NCBI GenBank assembly: GCA_036023115.1
Contig: JAYKKT010000037.1
Location: forward strand, 186,001-250,000
Direction of reading: 5' to 3'
From: Brasenia schreberi
Lineage: Eukaryota > Streptophyta > Magnoliopsida > Nymphaeales > Cabombaceae
DNA length: 64,000 nucleotides
Shown: positions 30,984 through 41,538 of the stretch, in pieces
Layout: every line of letters begins with the position of its first letter
Numbering within the stretch: position 1 is the stretch's first letter
Made by a program: the position numbers and the translations under genes
Notes under the pieces: generated by a model
What the model saw: the letters and a program-made list of their open reading frames with translations, nothing else
The model's database searches: none
Told to the model about the DNA's origin: nothing

Positions 30984-33853
30984 TGTAAACACCCCAAATC
31001 TTCTATTTTTCAAAAACTCTCGAAACACCAAAAAGCTCATTTGAGCCAAAACGACGACCTGTTTTGAAATGTGAAAACAGGTATAGAAGGCAAAAGAAGA
31101 CCCTAGGCCCGAAGAGGATTCAAGCCCAGAGCTTCAGAAGCCACTCCCTGATAAAAAAACAAAAGAAAGCAGAGCCCATTTGATGAAAAGCTCAACGGAG
31201 TCCAGAACGGCGAAACGGAGTCCGAACGACAAAGTTGGGGAAAACCCAGCACCAGACGGAGCGCTGATGAAGCCAGTGCCCGCACAGATCGTTCGCCTCA
31301 AGAAGCCAAGAAGGACTGTCCGAAGAAATTTTGATTTGGATCTGGACCATATATATCCAGATCCAAATCCATGTAATGAATAGTGTTTGGATTTGGGCCA
31401 ATCCAAATAGTGTTTGGGTCGATCCAAATAGTGTTTGGATTTGGATTGGATCCAAATAGTGTTTGGATTGGATCGGATCTGGATCAAAATATCCATATCC
31501 GTATCCATAAAAATATTGGGTTTGGATCGGATACAGATCTCAAAATATCCGAGATCCAATATCCAGATCCAAATAGTGTTTGGATTTGGGTATGGATCCA
31601 AACCCCAAACCCAAACCCAAATCCAAGACCCACCTCAAATCTCTATAAATAGAGGTGAGGGGGTCCATGTAAAGGGTTCATGCAAATATTTGGGAGGAGA
31701 GAGAGGGAGTGATAGACCTAGCCATGTGGGCTCATTGGGTGAGGTGGGTTCAAGCCATGTGGGCTAAGTGGGTCTAGACCAAGTGGCTGCAACCAAGGTG
31801 GGCTGGACCAAGTGGCTGCAACCGTGGAGACGTGGGCTCAAGCCAAGAAGGACCGGCTCCAAGAGGTAAACCTAACCCCAACCTAGCCTAGGTTCGAACC
31901 TACCTAACCCTAACTGAACCAACCTAACCCTAACTGAACCCTAACTAGACCTAACCTAACCCCAACCGCCTCAAACCATCCCTAACAAACCCCAACAACT
32001 TCACCCCCCGGCCGGCCGTGAACAACCAGCGCCTGCCGCGCGCCCCTGTTGCCTGCCGCGCCACGCGCCACAGCGCTCCACGCGCCACAGCGCTCCCTGC
32101 TGCCTGCCGCGCGCCCCCTCGCCTGCCTGCACGCCCCGCGCCGCAGCGCGTCCTGCGCCACAGCGCGCCCCCGCGTCACTGCAGCCGCGCCAGGCGCCCG
32201 TCTGCTGCGCCAGGCGCCCAACAGCCGCGCCAGCCACCCGACCACCTCCCTACTGATTTGATCACCCCCCTGCTGACCTAACCTGCACCCTGGCCGTGAC
32301 CTGTACCCTAGGACAGACCCTAGGACAGACCCTACACAGCCCCCGTCTTGGCCGAACCTTAGTTCCCCTAAGACCCTAACCGTGCCTCATAGAACCTCCC
32401 TCAAAGCCACCTAGGATAACCCCCTCTTGGCTGCCCAAGGTGAACCGTGAGCCCACGTGCAAGCAAGTTGAACATGGACCAGCTATTTGTAAGTGTCTAA
32501 ACTTGGTCTATTACATTAACTTGCTTTATATTCAATTAAATTTTGATACGGGGTTGTAGTAAAGGAGCTTCGTCTCCCCCCGATTGTAATAACGTGGTTT
32601 GACACACCCACACACACACGCACTTGAGCCTTTCCGCTCTTAGTCGTACACTTTTTGCACACACACGGGCCTAACAAGCCCTTAATATATAGTTATATTT
32701 ATATATTTTAAGTCAAGGGGGTTTTTAATTAAGTCGTGTGTGTTGTCTTTCCATTTTCCACACGCACACACATTGAGCCTTCGCTCTTACTCCCAAGACC
32801 TTAGTAAAGGCCTTATTGCAGTTATATTTGGGTTTCATTTATGTCGTGTGCGTAGTACTTCAATTCTACACTCACACACATTGAGCTTTCGCTCTTACTC
32901 CCAAGACCTTAGTCAAGGCATACTGCAATTTATATTTGGGTTTCATTTCATGTCGTGTGTGTAAGTCTTTCAATTCAAGCACGCACACACATTGAGCCTT
33001 CGCTCTTATTTACAAGACCCAAGTAAGGGCCCCTACATATACTCTATATAAAGTATTTCTTTCGGCTATGTCTTTAAGATTCGGGTTTTAAGGTTCAAGT
33101 CGTGTGCGTTGTCTTTCAATATATACACGACACACACTTACACAATTGAGCCTTTCCGCTCTTAAGATATAGCCATATTTCCCCTTCCGCTATTTACTTT
33201 ACAAGTCATTTCCCTTCGGCTATTTACTTTACAAGTCATTTCCCTTCGGCAATTTCCCTTCGGCATTGTCTTTTAATTTCGGGTTTTCCCTTTGGAGTAG
33301 CGTGAGTTTGCATTGCATCTACGCCATACCACGAGGTAGGACGCATATTGCATCGAAGCAAGCCCCGTACTCCCGCTCAAATTCGCCCATGTAGTGGAGT
33401 GTTCATAACACACACCTAGGTGGCCCATAAAGGGATAAAAAGAAAGACTTAGGCACGTGCAAATCCACGTGATCTAAAATCTGAGAATCGTATAAACCCG
33501 AATCAAATCGTGCAAGACTTAGGGTCGTCCAACCCTTACAAAGTCAAAATCGCCCAAATGCATGGTTTTCAAAAGGTTTTAAAAACACTTCTTCATTCAA
33601 AATATATTTTGAGTTAAACTTGTTTCAAAACGAAGTCTCTAAGCGTACAGACTGACCCTTGCGCATCGGTGCAAGAAGGTCTGCGACGTAAAAATCCCGC
33701 TTGCCTACAATCGCCTTTCAAAAGTCAGATTATTTTCAAAACATACTTTGCTAGTTAAAGTAAACTAGCTGGCACGCCCATAAAGCGAAGTAGATTGCGA
33801 AAAGGTTCACTTCAGGCCTAAGAACCCGCAAGTGAAAATTTTCGGTGTCTACA
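30984..33853 (+). repeat. N2 5' LTR (2870 bp)
   Basis: TGTAAACACC to GGTGTCTACA. Landmarks: palindromic ATCCAAATAGTGTTTGG modules (31380-31590), TATA (31644), donor-like AAGAGGTAAA (about 31861-31870), CTAACC tracts, a GC-rich cassette (31867-32280) unlike N1's, GTAAGTG (32489-32495), the conserved block, tandem modules, and PBS-like TGGCACGCCC (33770-33779). Ala/Arg-rich open frames in the cassette are composition artefacts. Confidence 0.97.
31644..31652 (+). promoter_or_regulatory. TATA box of N2 5' LTR (TATAAATAG)
   Basis: The presumed promoter for the whole N2 transcript; identical in N1 and in the 3' LTR. Confidence 0.78.
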
Positions 33854-33856
33854 ATT

Positions 33857-33874
33857 TGGCACGCCCGGTGGGAC
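33857..33874 (+). promoter_or_regulatory. N2 primer-binding site
   Basis: TGGCACGCCCGGTGGGAC three bases after the LTR; identical to N1 and to E1 (complement). Confidence 0.88.
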
Positions 33875-33968
33875 CCGGGACTTAAGCAGACTTCAAACAA
33901 ACGAGTTATACTCAAATTTTCGGAAAAAAGTGTTTTCTTCACAAATCGTGCATACTTAGGAAAATTGC

Positions 33969-35375
33969 ATGAAAATGGATAAAAAGCTACAAAAATCTTC
34001 GTTGAGTAAACTAAAAGAGGTTTTCAAATCAGATAAAGCCCAAAGAGAGCTCGATGAGATTGAAAAAATATTTCAAAAGATGGATGCTTTAAGCAAGGAG
34101 CTTAAAGCCCATCGAACACATAGCAGCTCTTCGAGGGCACATACAGATCGTGAATTGAAAACCGATCTCAAACTCAACGAAGGATTGGAGATTAGAGACA
34201 AATCCCAGCAAAGGGATAAGTCGTCCACTCCTACAACTTCAAGCTTTTCAAAATCCATAGAAAAACCAAAAAAAGATTTTTCTATTTCAAAAAACCAAAA
34301 AAATCTTGAAAATTTGGAAAAAGACCAAAAAATTGAAAAACAAAATTTTGGAATTTCGAAAACTTCAAGTAAAAGTCCTAGTTCTAGGCACACACATACA
34401 GTAGGACATGAAGTCCACACCCTACAAAGGAACGAGAGTGAAAAACAGGAAGGTTTCGAAAGGAAACGCCTCGTTAAACCCCGGGGGCTCAAAACAGAGT
34501 TACCCGGGAAATCGGCTTGCTCTCACCCTGAAAGGGTAGACAAGCCACAAAGAGGTATGCCTGAAACCTATCCTTCTCAAGACTCTCTTCTTCATGTAGG
34601 GTCATTAGATGCATTGGATAACCCCTTTGCACACACAAACCCACAAACTGTGCCAAAACTTGAGGATTTTCAAGGTGCGCCAACTATCGCGCACCATTCA
34701 AAGGAATTTCAAAAACAAAAAGAAGTTTCGAAAATGGTAGACATGGAGACCCCTAATGCATGCATCGACATCTTAGGAGCTCATAACCCTACCATAAAAA
34801 AACCCACTTCTTCAAGCCTAGTCTTGTGCCCTGGAGCCAAGGCTATGGCTTTGAAACAAAAAAATCAATCCCTAGGGGCACCACGAGTTGAACCTAGGGA
34901 CCAAGTCAAAAACTTCAAGGGACCTTGCATGGCTCCCCTTGAAGTAAATTTTTCCCAAAATAGGGTATGGAACCATAAGTTTTCCATAACCCTGCTATGT
35001 CCAAAACTCCTCAAGGAACCAAGCTTGGCTTTCCTTGAGGGCAAAGTCTCCCAAACCAGGTTTGTATGGAAGCCCAAGTCTTCCATCACCCCGGAATCCA
35101 AACTCCCGATATCCAAAAGGGTATATGTCCCCAACATGGACGATTCCATGTTCCAAGATCATGATTTATACCAAAACTTTTCGAAAAGCAAAAAGTCTTG
35201 GAACATGATTCTGAATATGGGATATAAACCCTACGCGGGCCTGGGAACCCGAAACCAAGGTAGGCTTGAGCCTGTCCTACCTAAAACCAATAGGGAACGA
35301 TATGGACTGGGCTACAGCCCACCCATACCACCAGAGCCGCCACCTAAGACCATCTGGGTCAAGGGTGCCTTGTAG
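33969..35375 (+). CDS. Non-autonomous element ORF with G-patch-like C-terminus (468 aa)
   Basis: The only intact gene of N2, with a clear ATG about 115 bp after the LTR. Residues 1-50 are basic with a heptad-like LDEIEKIFQKMDALSKELK, possibly a short coiled coil. Residues 50-160 are Ser/Lys/Asn-rich low complexity. Residues 160-385 match nothing I recognise. Residues about 390-468 match the end of the gag-pro ORF of E1, E2 and E7: NMDDSMFQDHDLY, the G-patch-like SWNMILNMGYKPYAGLG with NQG (about 410-431), then PPIPPEPPP; it stops just short of the relatives' last ~20 residues. There is no Gag core, knuckle or protease. N1 carries the same ORF with a nonsense codon. An RNA-binding or particle-targeting role is inference only. 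Confidence 0.85.
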   Translation: MKMDKKLQKSSLSKLKEVFKSDKAQRELDEIEKIFQKMDALSKELKAHRTHSSSSRAHTDRELKTDLKLNEGLEIRDKSQQRDKSSTPTTSSFSKSIEKPKKDFSISKNQKNLENLEKDQKIEKQNFGISKTSSKSPSSRHTHTVGHEVHTLQRNESEKQEGFERKRLVKPRGLKTELPGKSACSHPERVDKPQRGMPETYPSQDSLLHVGSLDALDNPFAHTNPQTVPKLEDFQGAPTIAHHSKEFQKQKEVSKMVDMETPNACIDILGAHNPTIKKPTSSSLVLCPGAKAMALKQKNQSLGAPRVEPRDQVKNFKGPCMAPLEVNFSQNRVWNHKFSITLLCPKLLKEPSLAFLEGKVSQTRFVWKPKSSITPESKLPISKRVYVPNMDDSMFQDHDLYQNFSKSKKSWNMILNMGYKPYAGLGTRNQGRLEPVLPKTNRERYGLGYSPPIPPEPPPKTIWVKGAL

Positions 35376-36480
35376 AACCTCTAAAACCGAAACCCATGTC
35401 TTAGACCTATCTGATTAGAGTCTGATTCATGAATGTTTTCTTTGAAGGTTCAATGGAAGATCCCTACTTTTGAAAAAGACAAAAAAAGTTGAAAACTCTT
35501 AAAATCTCAAAAACATTTGGAAAAACGAAAATTACAAAAAGAAATTTATTTCCAAAAGCCTTTGGCCATGTACAAAGCCCATTTTCGAAAAATTGTAAAA
35601 ATGCTTTCGAAAATTGTATATACTCCCTGAAACCAAGTGTGCAAAAAGCTGGTCCTATCTACCCTTTTGCCTAGAGCTTTTTCAAAAATGAAAAGCTCGA
35701 GAATCACCAAAGCAAGGAGGAATAAACACCTCCAAGCTTCCTGAACTTCGCAAAAATCCTTAACTTATGGAAAATTGGGGATTTTTAGAAATAAGTTAAC
35801 CCATAGTGTGTGCATAAGCATCATGCATTACACTTTGAAATCATTCATATGCATCGAGTCTAGACATCATTCTAGAAATCGAATTCAGGGTTTTGCAAAA
35901 TCAAAGGGGCAATAAGAGTCGACCCCCTAAGTATCGAGCCTTCATAGGCATGTCTCCATACAAATCAAAACCAACACCTTCGAGGCAAATTTTAAAAAAG
36001 GAAATGAGAATCTTGAAAAAGGGTTACACATTTCACAAAAACCTTTCATGGCTTTGAAAAGAAAGATTTTCTTCAACTTCTGGTTTATATAAAAACCTTG
36101 ATTGTGTTAGGATAAAGAACATGAATCTCACGATGAAATATGGAGACCATGTCAAAACTAAAACCTGATGGCCATGACGATCACTTAGGGCTGGTTATGT
36201 TTCCCATCCTTGAGCAAAAAGTATCATGATCATGTTAGAAAAACCATGGAAGTGCATGGACATGAACATACCATTGTCCATCCAAAATCCCTTTGAAAAA
36301 CCATGGCCCTTCACCATATGGCCATGCGAAATTCCCATCAAGCTAGGGGCATTTTTAAACACAGCCCCTAGACACTTTCCATGGATAAGCGAATGCATCT
36401 CCTTCGTGATTTGTGAGATACATTTCATGTGTTCATGGTTGCATAAAAACATGTATTTCCATTTTAAAAACACATGGAGT
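35376..36480 (+). pseudogene. pol: Relics of pol in N2 (linker, RT, integrase)
   Basis: Just past the ORF, TTTCTTTGAAGG then CAATGGAAGATCCC corresponds to the pol start of the E-type elements (MEDP), followed by a degenerate Lys-rich linker. Near 35908-35960, AGAGTCGACCCCCTAAGT and GAGCC.TCATAG match the RT segment RGIEVDPSKCRAII. Near 36205-36345, CATGATCATGTTAGAAAA and GCCCTTCACCATATGGCC match the integrase finger/core (DHVRKCH.. and PWPFTMW..). Many stops; no continuous frame. These relics show N2 descends from an autonomous ancestor. Confidence 0.75.
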
Positions 36481-37842
36481 GCATAGCATGCATTATATCA
36501 CCCCGAAGAAAGCCCAAAATTATGGCAAACTCGAGTAGAAATATCCCCATGTCTTCAAAAGGGCAACAAAAATTAGAAATTTGTTGATATTGTGGGTAGA
36601 AATTAGCAAAACCCCAAAGATGCCCGAATATTCAAAAGGGTTTATGTTGAATTCTTTTTCAAAAGGATTTTGAAAAAAATCGAACTCCTTTGAAACTTCT
36701 TCGAAGAAGGATCGAAGTAGATTGTATAACCCCGAATGGAGGAATCTATACTTTTTGAAAAGTAGAGTCTTCCAAAAATGAATTGGCTATATTTCAAAGA
36801 ACCCTGGCTTACAAGATTAAGCCTTGTTCAAAATATCAAAATATTTTCGAATAGCAGATGCTATTAAGAAATAGGACGATCTCGTTTGAATCGAGTAACC
36901 AAAGGGATAAGCCCTCCCCCATCCTACTTTCTCTCCGAAAAGGAAAATTGGCTATTTTCAAAAGAAAGAGAAAAAAATCGAGAATACAAAAACTCCTCCG
37001 AAAGTGGTCTTCCCTTCATAAACAGGGAATACAAAAACTCCTCCGAAAGAGGTCTTCTCGTTCAAAAGAAAAAGGAGATATAAAAACACTCCTCCCAAAG
37101 AGGTCTTCCCTTCATAAACAGGGAATACAAAAACTCCTCCAAAGAGCTGCTCTCCTTTAAAGAAAAGAGGGATTAATGAAAAAATACTCCCAAAGGGAGA
37201 CCCTCTATGAAAAAGAAACAAAAAGCCAAAGCTCCAAAGAGCGATTTTCCGATTCTTTGCCTAAAACCACGGGACGCTTCAGAAGGGACCGTGGTATCTC
37301 TTTCCCATATCCCTACGGCTTATCCCCGAGGAAAAAGATTCAAATTTGCGAAAATCCTAAAGTACGAATAAAATCGGCTTATTTGGATTTCATTTTGTTT
37401 GAGAACTCGACTCGGTTTTGTAGGAAATGGAACTTTGAAATGTTTTCCAAGTTTTCCTACCCAAAAACCTCTACTGAGTAGCAGGTATTGAAACCCGAAT
37501 GAAGGGAAGTATGAAAAATGGAAGTCCTTTTCGATACAAGTTAAAAGGAGTTCCTTTTCAAAAAGAAATTTTCGAAAAAACCCACGAATGTCAAAAAGAC
37601 ATGGGTAAAAACCTGCTCGGAGCAACCAGCCTCAAAAGGCTCTCTTCGGGCTCAAAAACAAAAAATAAAATTTTTCTCATGCATGCATTCAAAGAGTCAT
37701 TCGTGCATGATCATACATATAGGGAAATAGCTAGGAAAAGCCCCCTTTTGCTGAAAATCCCCACTTGTGGAAAAAGAAAACAGGGTTTTTGCAAAATAAA
37801 TGGTGTATTCTCGAGAAAATTTGAGAGAACGGGGTGTTTCTT
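36481..37842 (+). other. N2 3' non-coding region
   Basis: Homologous in its later part to the post-pol region of the E-type elements (AATACTCCCAAAGGGAGACC near 37183; CCACGGGACGCTTCAGAAGG near 37267). No supported gene. Includes the tandem repeat at 36981-37170. Confidence 0.7.
36981..37170 (+). repeat. Four-copy ~46-52 bp tandem repeat
   Basis: Units begin AATACAAAAACTCCTCC, followed by GAAAGAGGTCTTCCC and TTCATAAACAGGG. The E-type elements have one unit-like segment here (TCCCTTTGGGAGTATTTTTT on the minus-strand copies), so this is an N2 expansion. Confidence 0.8.
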
Positions 37843-37889
37843 CTTTGCCATTATCCAAATACATTTGGATAATGCCAAAGAGGGGCATC
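37843..37889 (+). promoter_or_regulatory. N2 inverted repeat and polypurine tract
   Basis: Arms 37843-37860 and 37863-37880 are 18 bases with one mismatch around a 2-base centre. The right arm runs into AAAGAGGGGCA (37877-37887), which abuts the 3' LTR and would prime plus-strand DNA. Confidence 0.85.
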
Positions 37890-40756
37890 TGTAAACACCC
37901 CAAATCTTCTATTTTTCAAAAACTCTCGAAACACCAAAAAGCTCATTTGAGCCAAAACGACGACCTGTTTTGAAATGTGAAAACAGGTATAGAAGGCAAA
38001 AGAAGACCCTAGGCCCGAAGAGGATTCAAGCCCAGAGCTTCAGAAGCCACTCCCTGATAAAAAAACAAAAGAAAGCAGAGCCCATTTGATGAAAAGCTCA
38101 ACGGAGTCCAGAACGGCGAAACGGAGTCCGAACGACAAAGTTGGGGAAAACCCAGCACCAGACGGAGCGCTGATGAAGCCAGTGCCCGCACAGATCGTTC
38201 GCCTCAAGAAGCCAAGAAGGACTGTCCGAAGAAATTTTGATTTGGATCTGGACCATATATATCCAGATCCAAATCCATGTAATGAATAGTGTTTGGATTT
38301 GGGCCAATCCAAATAGTGTTTGGGTCGATCCAAATAGTGTTTGGATTTGGATTGGATCCAAATAGTGTTTGGATTGGATCGGATCTGGATCAAAATATCC
38401 ATATCCGTATCCATAAAAATATTGGGTTTGGATCGGATACAGATCTCAAAATATCCGAGATTCAATATCCAGATCCAAATAGTGTTTGGATTTGGGTATG
38501 GATCCAAACCCCAAACCCAAACCCAAATCCAAGACCCACCTCAAATCTCTATAAATAGAGGTGAGGGGGTCCATGTAAAGGGTTCATGCAAATATTTGGG
38601 AGGAGAGAGAGGGAGTGATAGACCTAGCCATGTGGGCTCATTGGGTGAGGTGGGTTCAAGCCATGTGGGCTAAGTGGGTCTAGACCAAGTGGCTGCAACC
38701 AAGGTGGGCTGGACCAAGTGGCTGCAACCGTGGAGACGTGGGCTCAAGCCAAGAAGGACCGGCTCCAAGAGGTAAACCTAACCCCAACCTAGCCTAGGTT
38801 CGAACCTACCTAACCCTAACTGAACCAACCTAACCCTAACTGAACCCTAACTAGACCTAACCTAACCCCAACCGCCTCAAACCATCCCTAACAAACCCCA
38901 ACAACTTCACCCCGGCCGGCCGTGAACAACCAGCGCCTGCCGCGCGCCCCTGTTGCCTGCCGCGCCACGCGCCACAGCGCTCCATGCGCCACAGCGCTCC
39001 CTGCTGCCTGCCGCGCGCCCCCTCGCCTGCCTGCACGCCCCGCGCCGCAGCGCGTCCTGCGCCACAGCGCGCCCCGCGTCACTGCAGCCGCGCCAGGCGC
39101 CCGTCTGCTGCGCCAGGCGCCCAACAGCCGCGCCAGCCACCCGACCACCTCCCTACTGATTTGATCACCCCCCTGCTGACCTAACCTGCACCCTGGCCGT
39201 GACCTGTACCCTAGGACAGACCCTAGGACAGACCCTACACAGCCCCCGTCTTGGCCGAACCTTAGTTCCCCTAAGACCCTAACCGTGCCTCATAGAACCT
39301 CCCTCAAAGCCACCTAGGATAACCCCCTCTTGGCTGCCCAAGGTGAACCGTGAGCCCACGTGCAAGCAAGTTGAACATGGACCAGCTATTTGTAAGTGTC
39401 TAAACTTGGTCTATTACATTAACTTGCTTTATATTCAATTAAATTTTGATACGGGGTTGTAGTAAAGGAGCTTCGTCTCCCCCGATTGTAATAACGTGGT
39501 TTGACACACCCACACACACACGCACTTGAGCCTTTCCGCTCTTAGTCGTACACTTTTTGCACACACACGGGCCTAACAAGCCCTTAATATATAGTTATAT
39601 TTATATATTTTAAGTCAAGGGGGTTTTTAATTAAGTCGTGTGTGTTGTCTTTCCATTTTCCACACGCACACACATTGAGCCTTCGCTCTTACTCCCAAGA
39701 CCTTAGTAAAGGCCTTATTGCAGTTATATTTGGGTTTCATTTATGTCGTGTGCATAGTACTTCAATTCTACACTCACACACATTGAGCTTTCGCTCTTAC
39801 TCCCAAGACCTTAGTCAAGGCATACTGCAATTTATATTTGGGTTTCATTTCATGTCGTGTGTGTAAGTCTTTCAATTCAAGCACGCACACACATTGAGCC
39901 TTCGCTCTTATTTACAAGACCCAAGTAAGGGCCCCTACATATACTCTATATAAAGTATTTCTTTCGGCTATGTCTTTAAGATTCGGGTTTTAAGGTTCAA
40001 GTCGTGTGCGTTGTCTTTCAATATATACACGACACACACTTACACAATTGAGCCTTTCCGCTCTTAAGATATAGCCATATTTCCCCTTCCGCTATTTACT
40101 TTACAAGTCATTTCCCTTCGGCTATTTACTTTACAAGTCATTTCCCTTCGGCAATTTCCCTTCGGCATTGTCTTTTAATTTCGGGTTTTCCCTTTGGAGT
40201 AGCGTGAGTTTGCATTGCATCTACGCCATACCACGAGGTAGGACGCATATTGCATCGAAGCAAGCCCCGTACTCCCGCTCAAATTCGCCCCATGTAGTGG
40301 AGTGTTCATAACACACACCTAGGTGGCCCATAAAGGGATAAAAAGAAAGACTTAGGCACGTGCAAATCCACGTGATCTAAAATCTGAGAATCGTATAAAC
40401 CCGAATCAAATCGTGCAAGACTTAGGGTCGTCCAACCCTTACAAAGTCAAAATCGCCCAAATGCATGGTTTTCAAAAGGTTTTAAAAACACTTCTTCATT
40501 CAAAATATATTTTGAGTTAAACTTGTTTCAAAACGAAGTCTCTAAGCGTACAGACTGACCCTTGCGCATCGGTGCAAGAAGGTCTGCGACGTAAAAATCC
40601 CGCTTGCCTACAATCGCCTTTCAAAAGTCAGATTATTTTCAAAACATACTTTGCTAGTTAAAGTAAACTAGCTGGCACGCCCATAAAGCGAAGTAGATTG
40701 CGAAAAGGTTCACTTCAGGCCTAAGAACCCGCAAGTGAAAATTTTCGGTGTCTACA
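37890..40756 (+). repeat. N2 3' LTR (2867 bp)
   Basis: Nearly identical to 30984-33853. Differences seen: T for C in GAGATTCAAT, a 2-bp and two 1-bp contractions in C runs, CATGCG for CACGCG, GTGCATAG for GTGCGTAG, and one extra C near 40289. TATA at 38550, GTAAGTG at 39392-39398, PBS-like decamer at 40673-40682. Confidence 0.97.
38550..38558 (+). promoter_or_regulatory. TATA box of N2 3' LTR
   Basis: TATAAATAG, identical to the 5' LTR copy; in this position it could drive transcription into flanking E3 DNA. Confidence 0.72.
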
Positions 40757-41192
40757 AACTCCTTCTCACCTTTCTAGACTTCGTTTCAATTGATTTTCGA
40801 TATTTCAGGCTTTCATTTCTGATGATTTGGTGGATGCTCTTGGCTTGGCATTTGATGCTCCGGGTTTGAAGTCTGCTTCTGGCCTGGGCTCTCCTTTCGC
40901 CTTTTGATCCTGCTTTTATCAGTCTAGGATGCATTCTGGGCTTTTGAACCTGTATTTGAGGTAGATTTTGATCAGGCTCTACCTGTTTGTTTTTGGCTTC
41001 TTACAAAATGAGACTTGGTCCGAGTTTGAGGAATTCATATTTCGAACGGGGTTTTAAAACAGAAGTTTAAAGCTTTTGCAACTCCTAAGTTTTCGAAAAC
41101 TCAAAATCTGGTTTTGAAATGGATTTTCAAACCAGTTGTTTGTTTTGGAAAATCGTTTGTTTTGGAAAATCGTTTGATTTTGGGGTGTTTAG
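40757..41192 (-). repeat. E3 5' LTR, U3-side remainder
   Basis: Begins with the right AACTC copy (40757-40761) and continues the E3 LTR interrupted at 30983. Compare E2 near 26630: CTCACCTTC..GAGTTC. Ends TTTTGGGGTGTTTAGA at about 41192. Confidence 0.9.
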
Positions 41193-41538
41193 ACCATCGT
41201 ATCCAGTGATAACGATGGGGCTTGGGTTTACAAAAGTCAAGGTGACTCCAATTTGACAGGCCACGTGTAGCGAAAGGATGTTGAGACCTCCCCCCCATCA
41301 ACCAAACCCCTGTCTAGAGGATGGTGATTCAATACCACCTCGATATGCAAGGCTTGATTGTGGGTTTCATATGGTCTTTCTATCTCGTCTTCCGAGAACA
41401 CAATTAGCGTTTTTGCACAGATGGGTGCCACTAGGAAGGACAAGGACTCAGGAGTTATGGTCGAGTTAACCTTAGCTCTTTCTAAGATTTTTTCTAAAAC
41501 TTGTTTATGCCTAGGAGAAGTTTGGATTAACTCTAGGA
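41193..41538 (-). pseudogene. gag-pro: E4 protease fragment
   Basis: Encodes ILERAKVNSTITPESLSFLV, QALHIEVVLNHHPLDRGLVDGG and then loses frame: the GGGLNILP part of the active-site loop is changed by a small deletion. Cut at 41193 by E3, which lies within the VITGYDG segment. Confidence 0.82.

Larger units (their letters stand above)
30984..40756 (+). mobile_element. N2: complete non-autonomous LTR retrotransposon (9773 bp)
   Basis: Two LTRs (2870 and 2867 bp), PBS, a 4036-bp internal region, inverted repeat plus polypurine tract, and a perfect 5-bp duplication. By eye the LTRs differ by three substitutions and four small indels, so insertion is recent. The only open gene is a 468-codon ORF; RT and integrase survive as short unreadable relics. 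It has no complete Gag, protease, RT or integrase, so it must be mobilised in trans. LTR ends, PBS and PPT match the E-type elements, the likely helpers. Confidence 0.96.
27080..41192 (-). mobile_element. E3: Ty3/gypsy Tat-like element, split by N2 and cut by E2
   Basis: Visible parts: gag and the start of gag-pro (27080-28752), PBS, and a 5' LTR in two pieces (28888-30983 and 40757-41192; about 2527 bp without N2 and one TSD copy). The LTR end reads GGTGTTTAGA, one base off consensus. It is inserted in the protease region of E4, whose sequence resumes at 41193; the expected duplication is CCATC (41193-41197). Everything downstream of the gag-pro spacer should be off the left edge. Confidence 0.88.

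Noticed and set aside
32018..32281. Ala/Arg/Pro-rich open frames on both strands in the N2 LTR (also near 6329 and 38922)
   Set aside because: Produced by GC-rich minisatellite DNA with few stops; not conserved between N1 and N2, where the cassette differs.
36195..36486. Overlapping 86- and 92-codon frames in N2 as a second gene
   Set aside because: The plus-strand DNA matches degenerate integrase sequence (PWPFT.W); the frames are chance openings in a relic.
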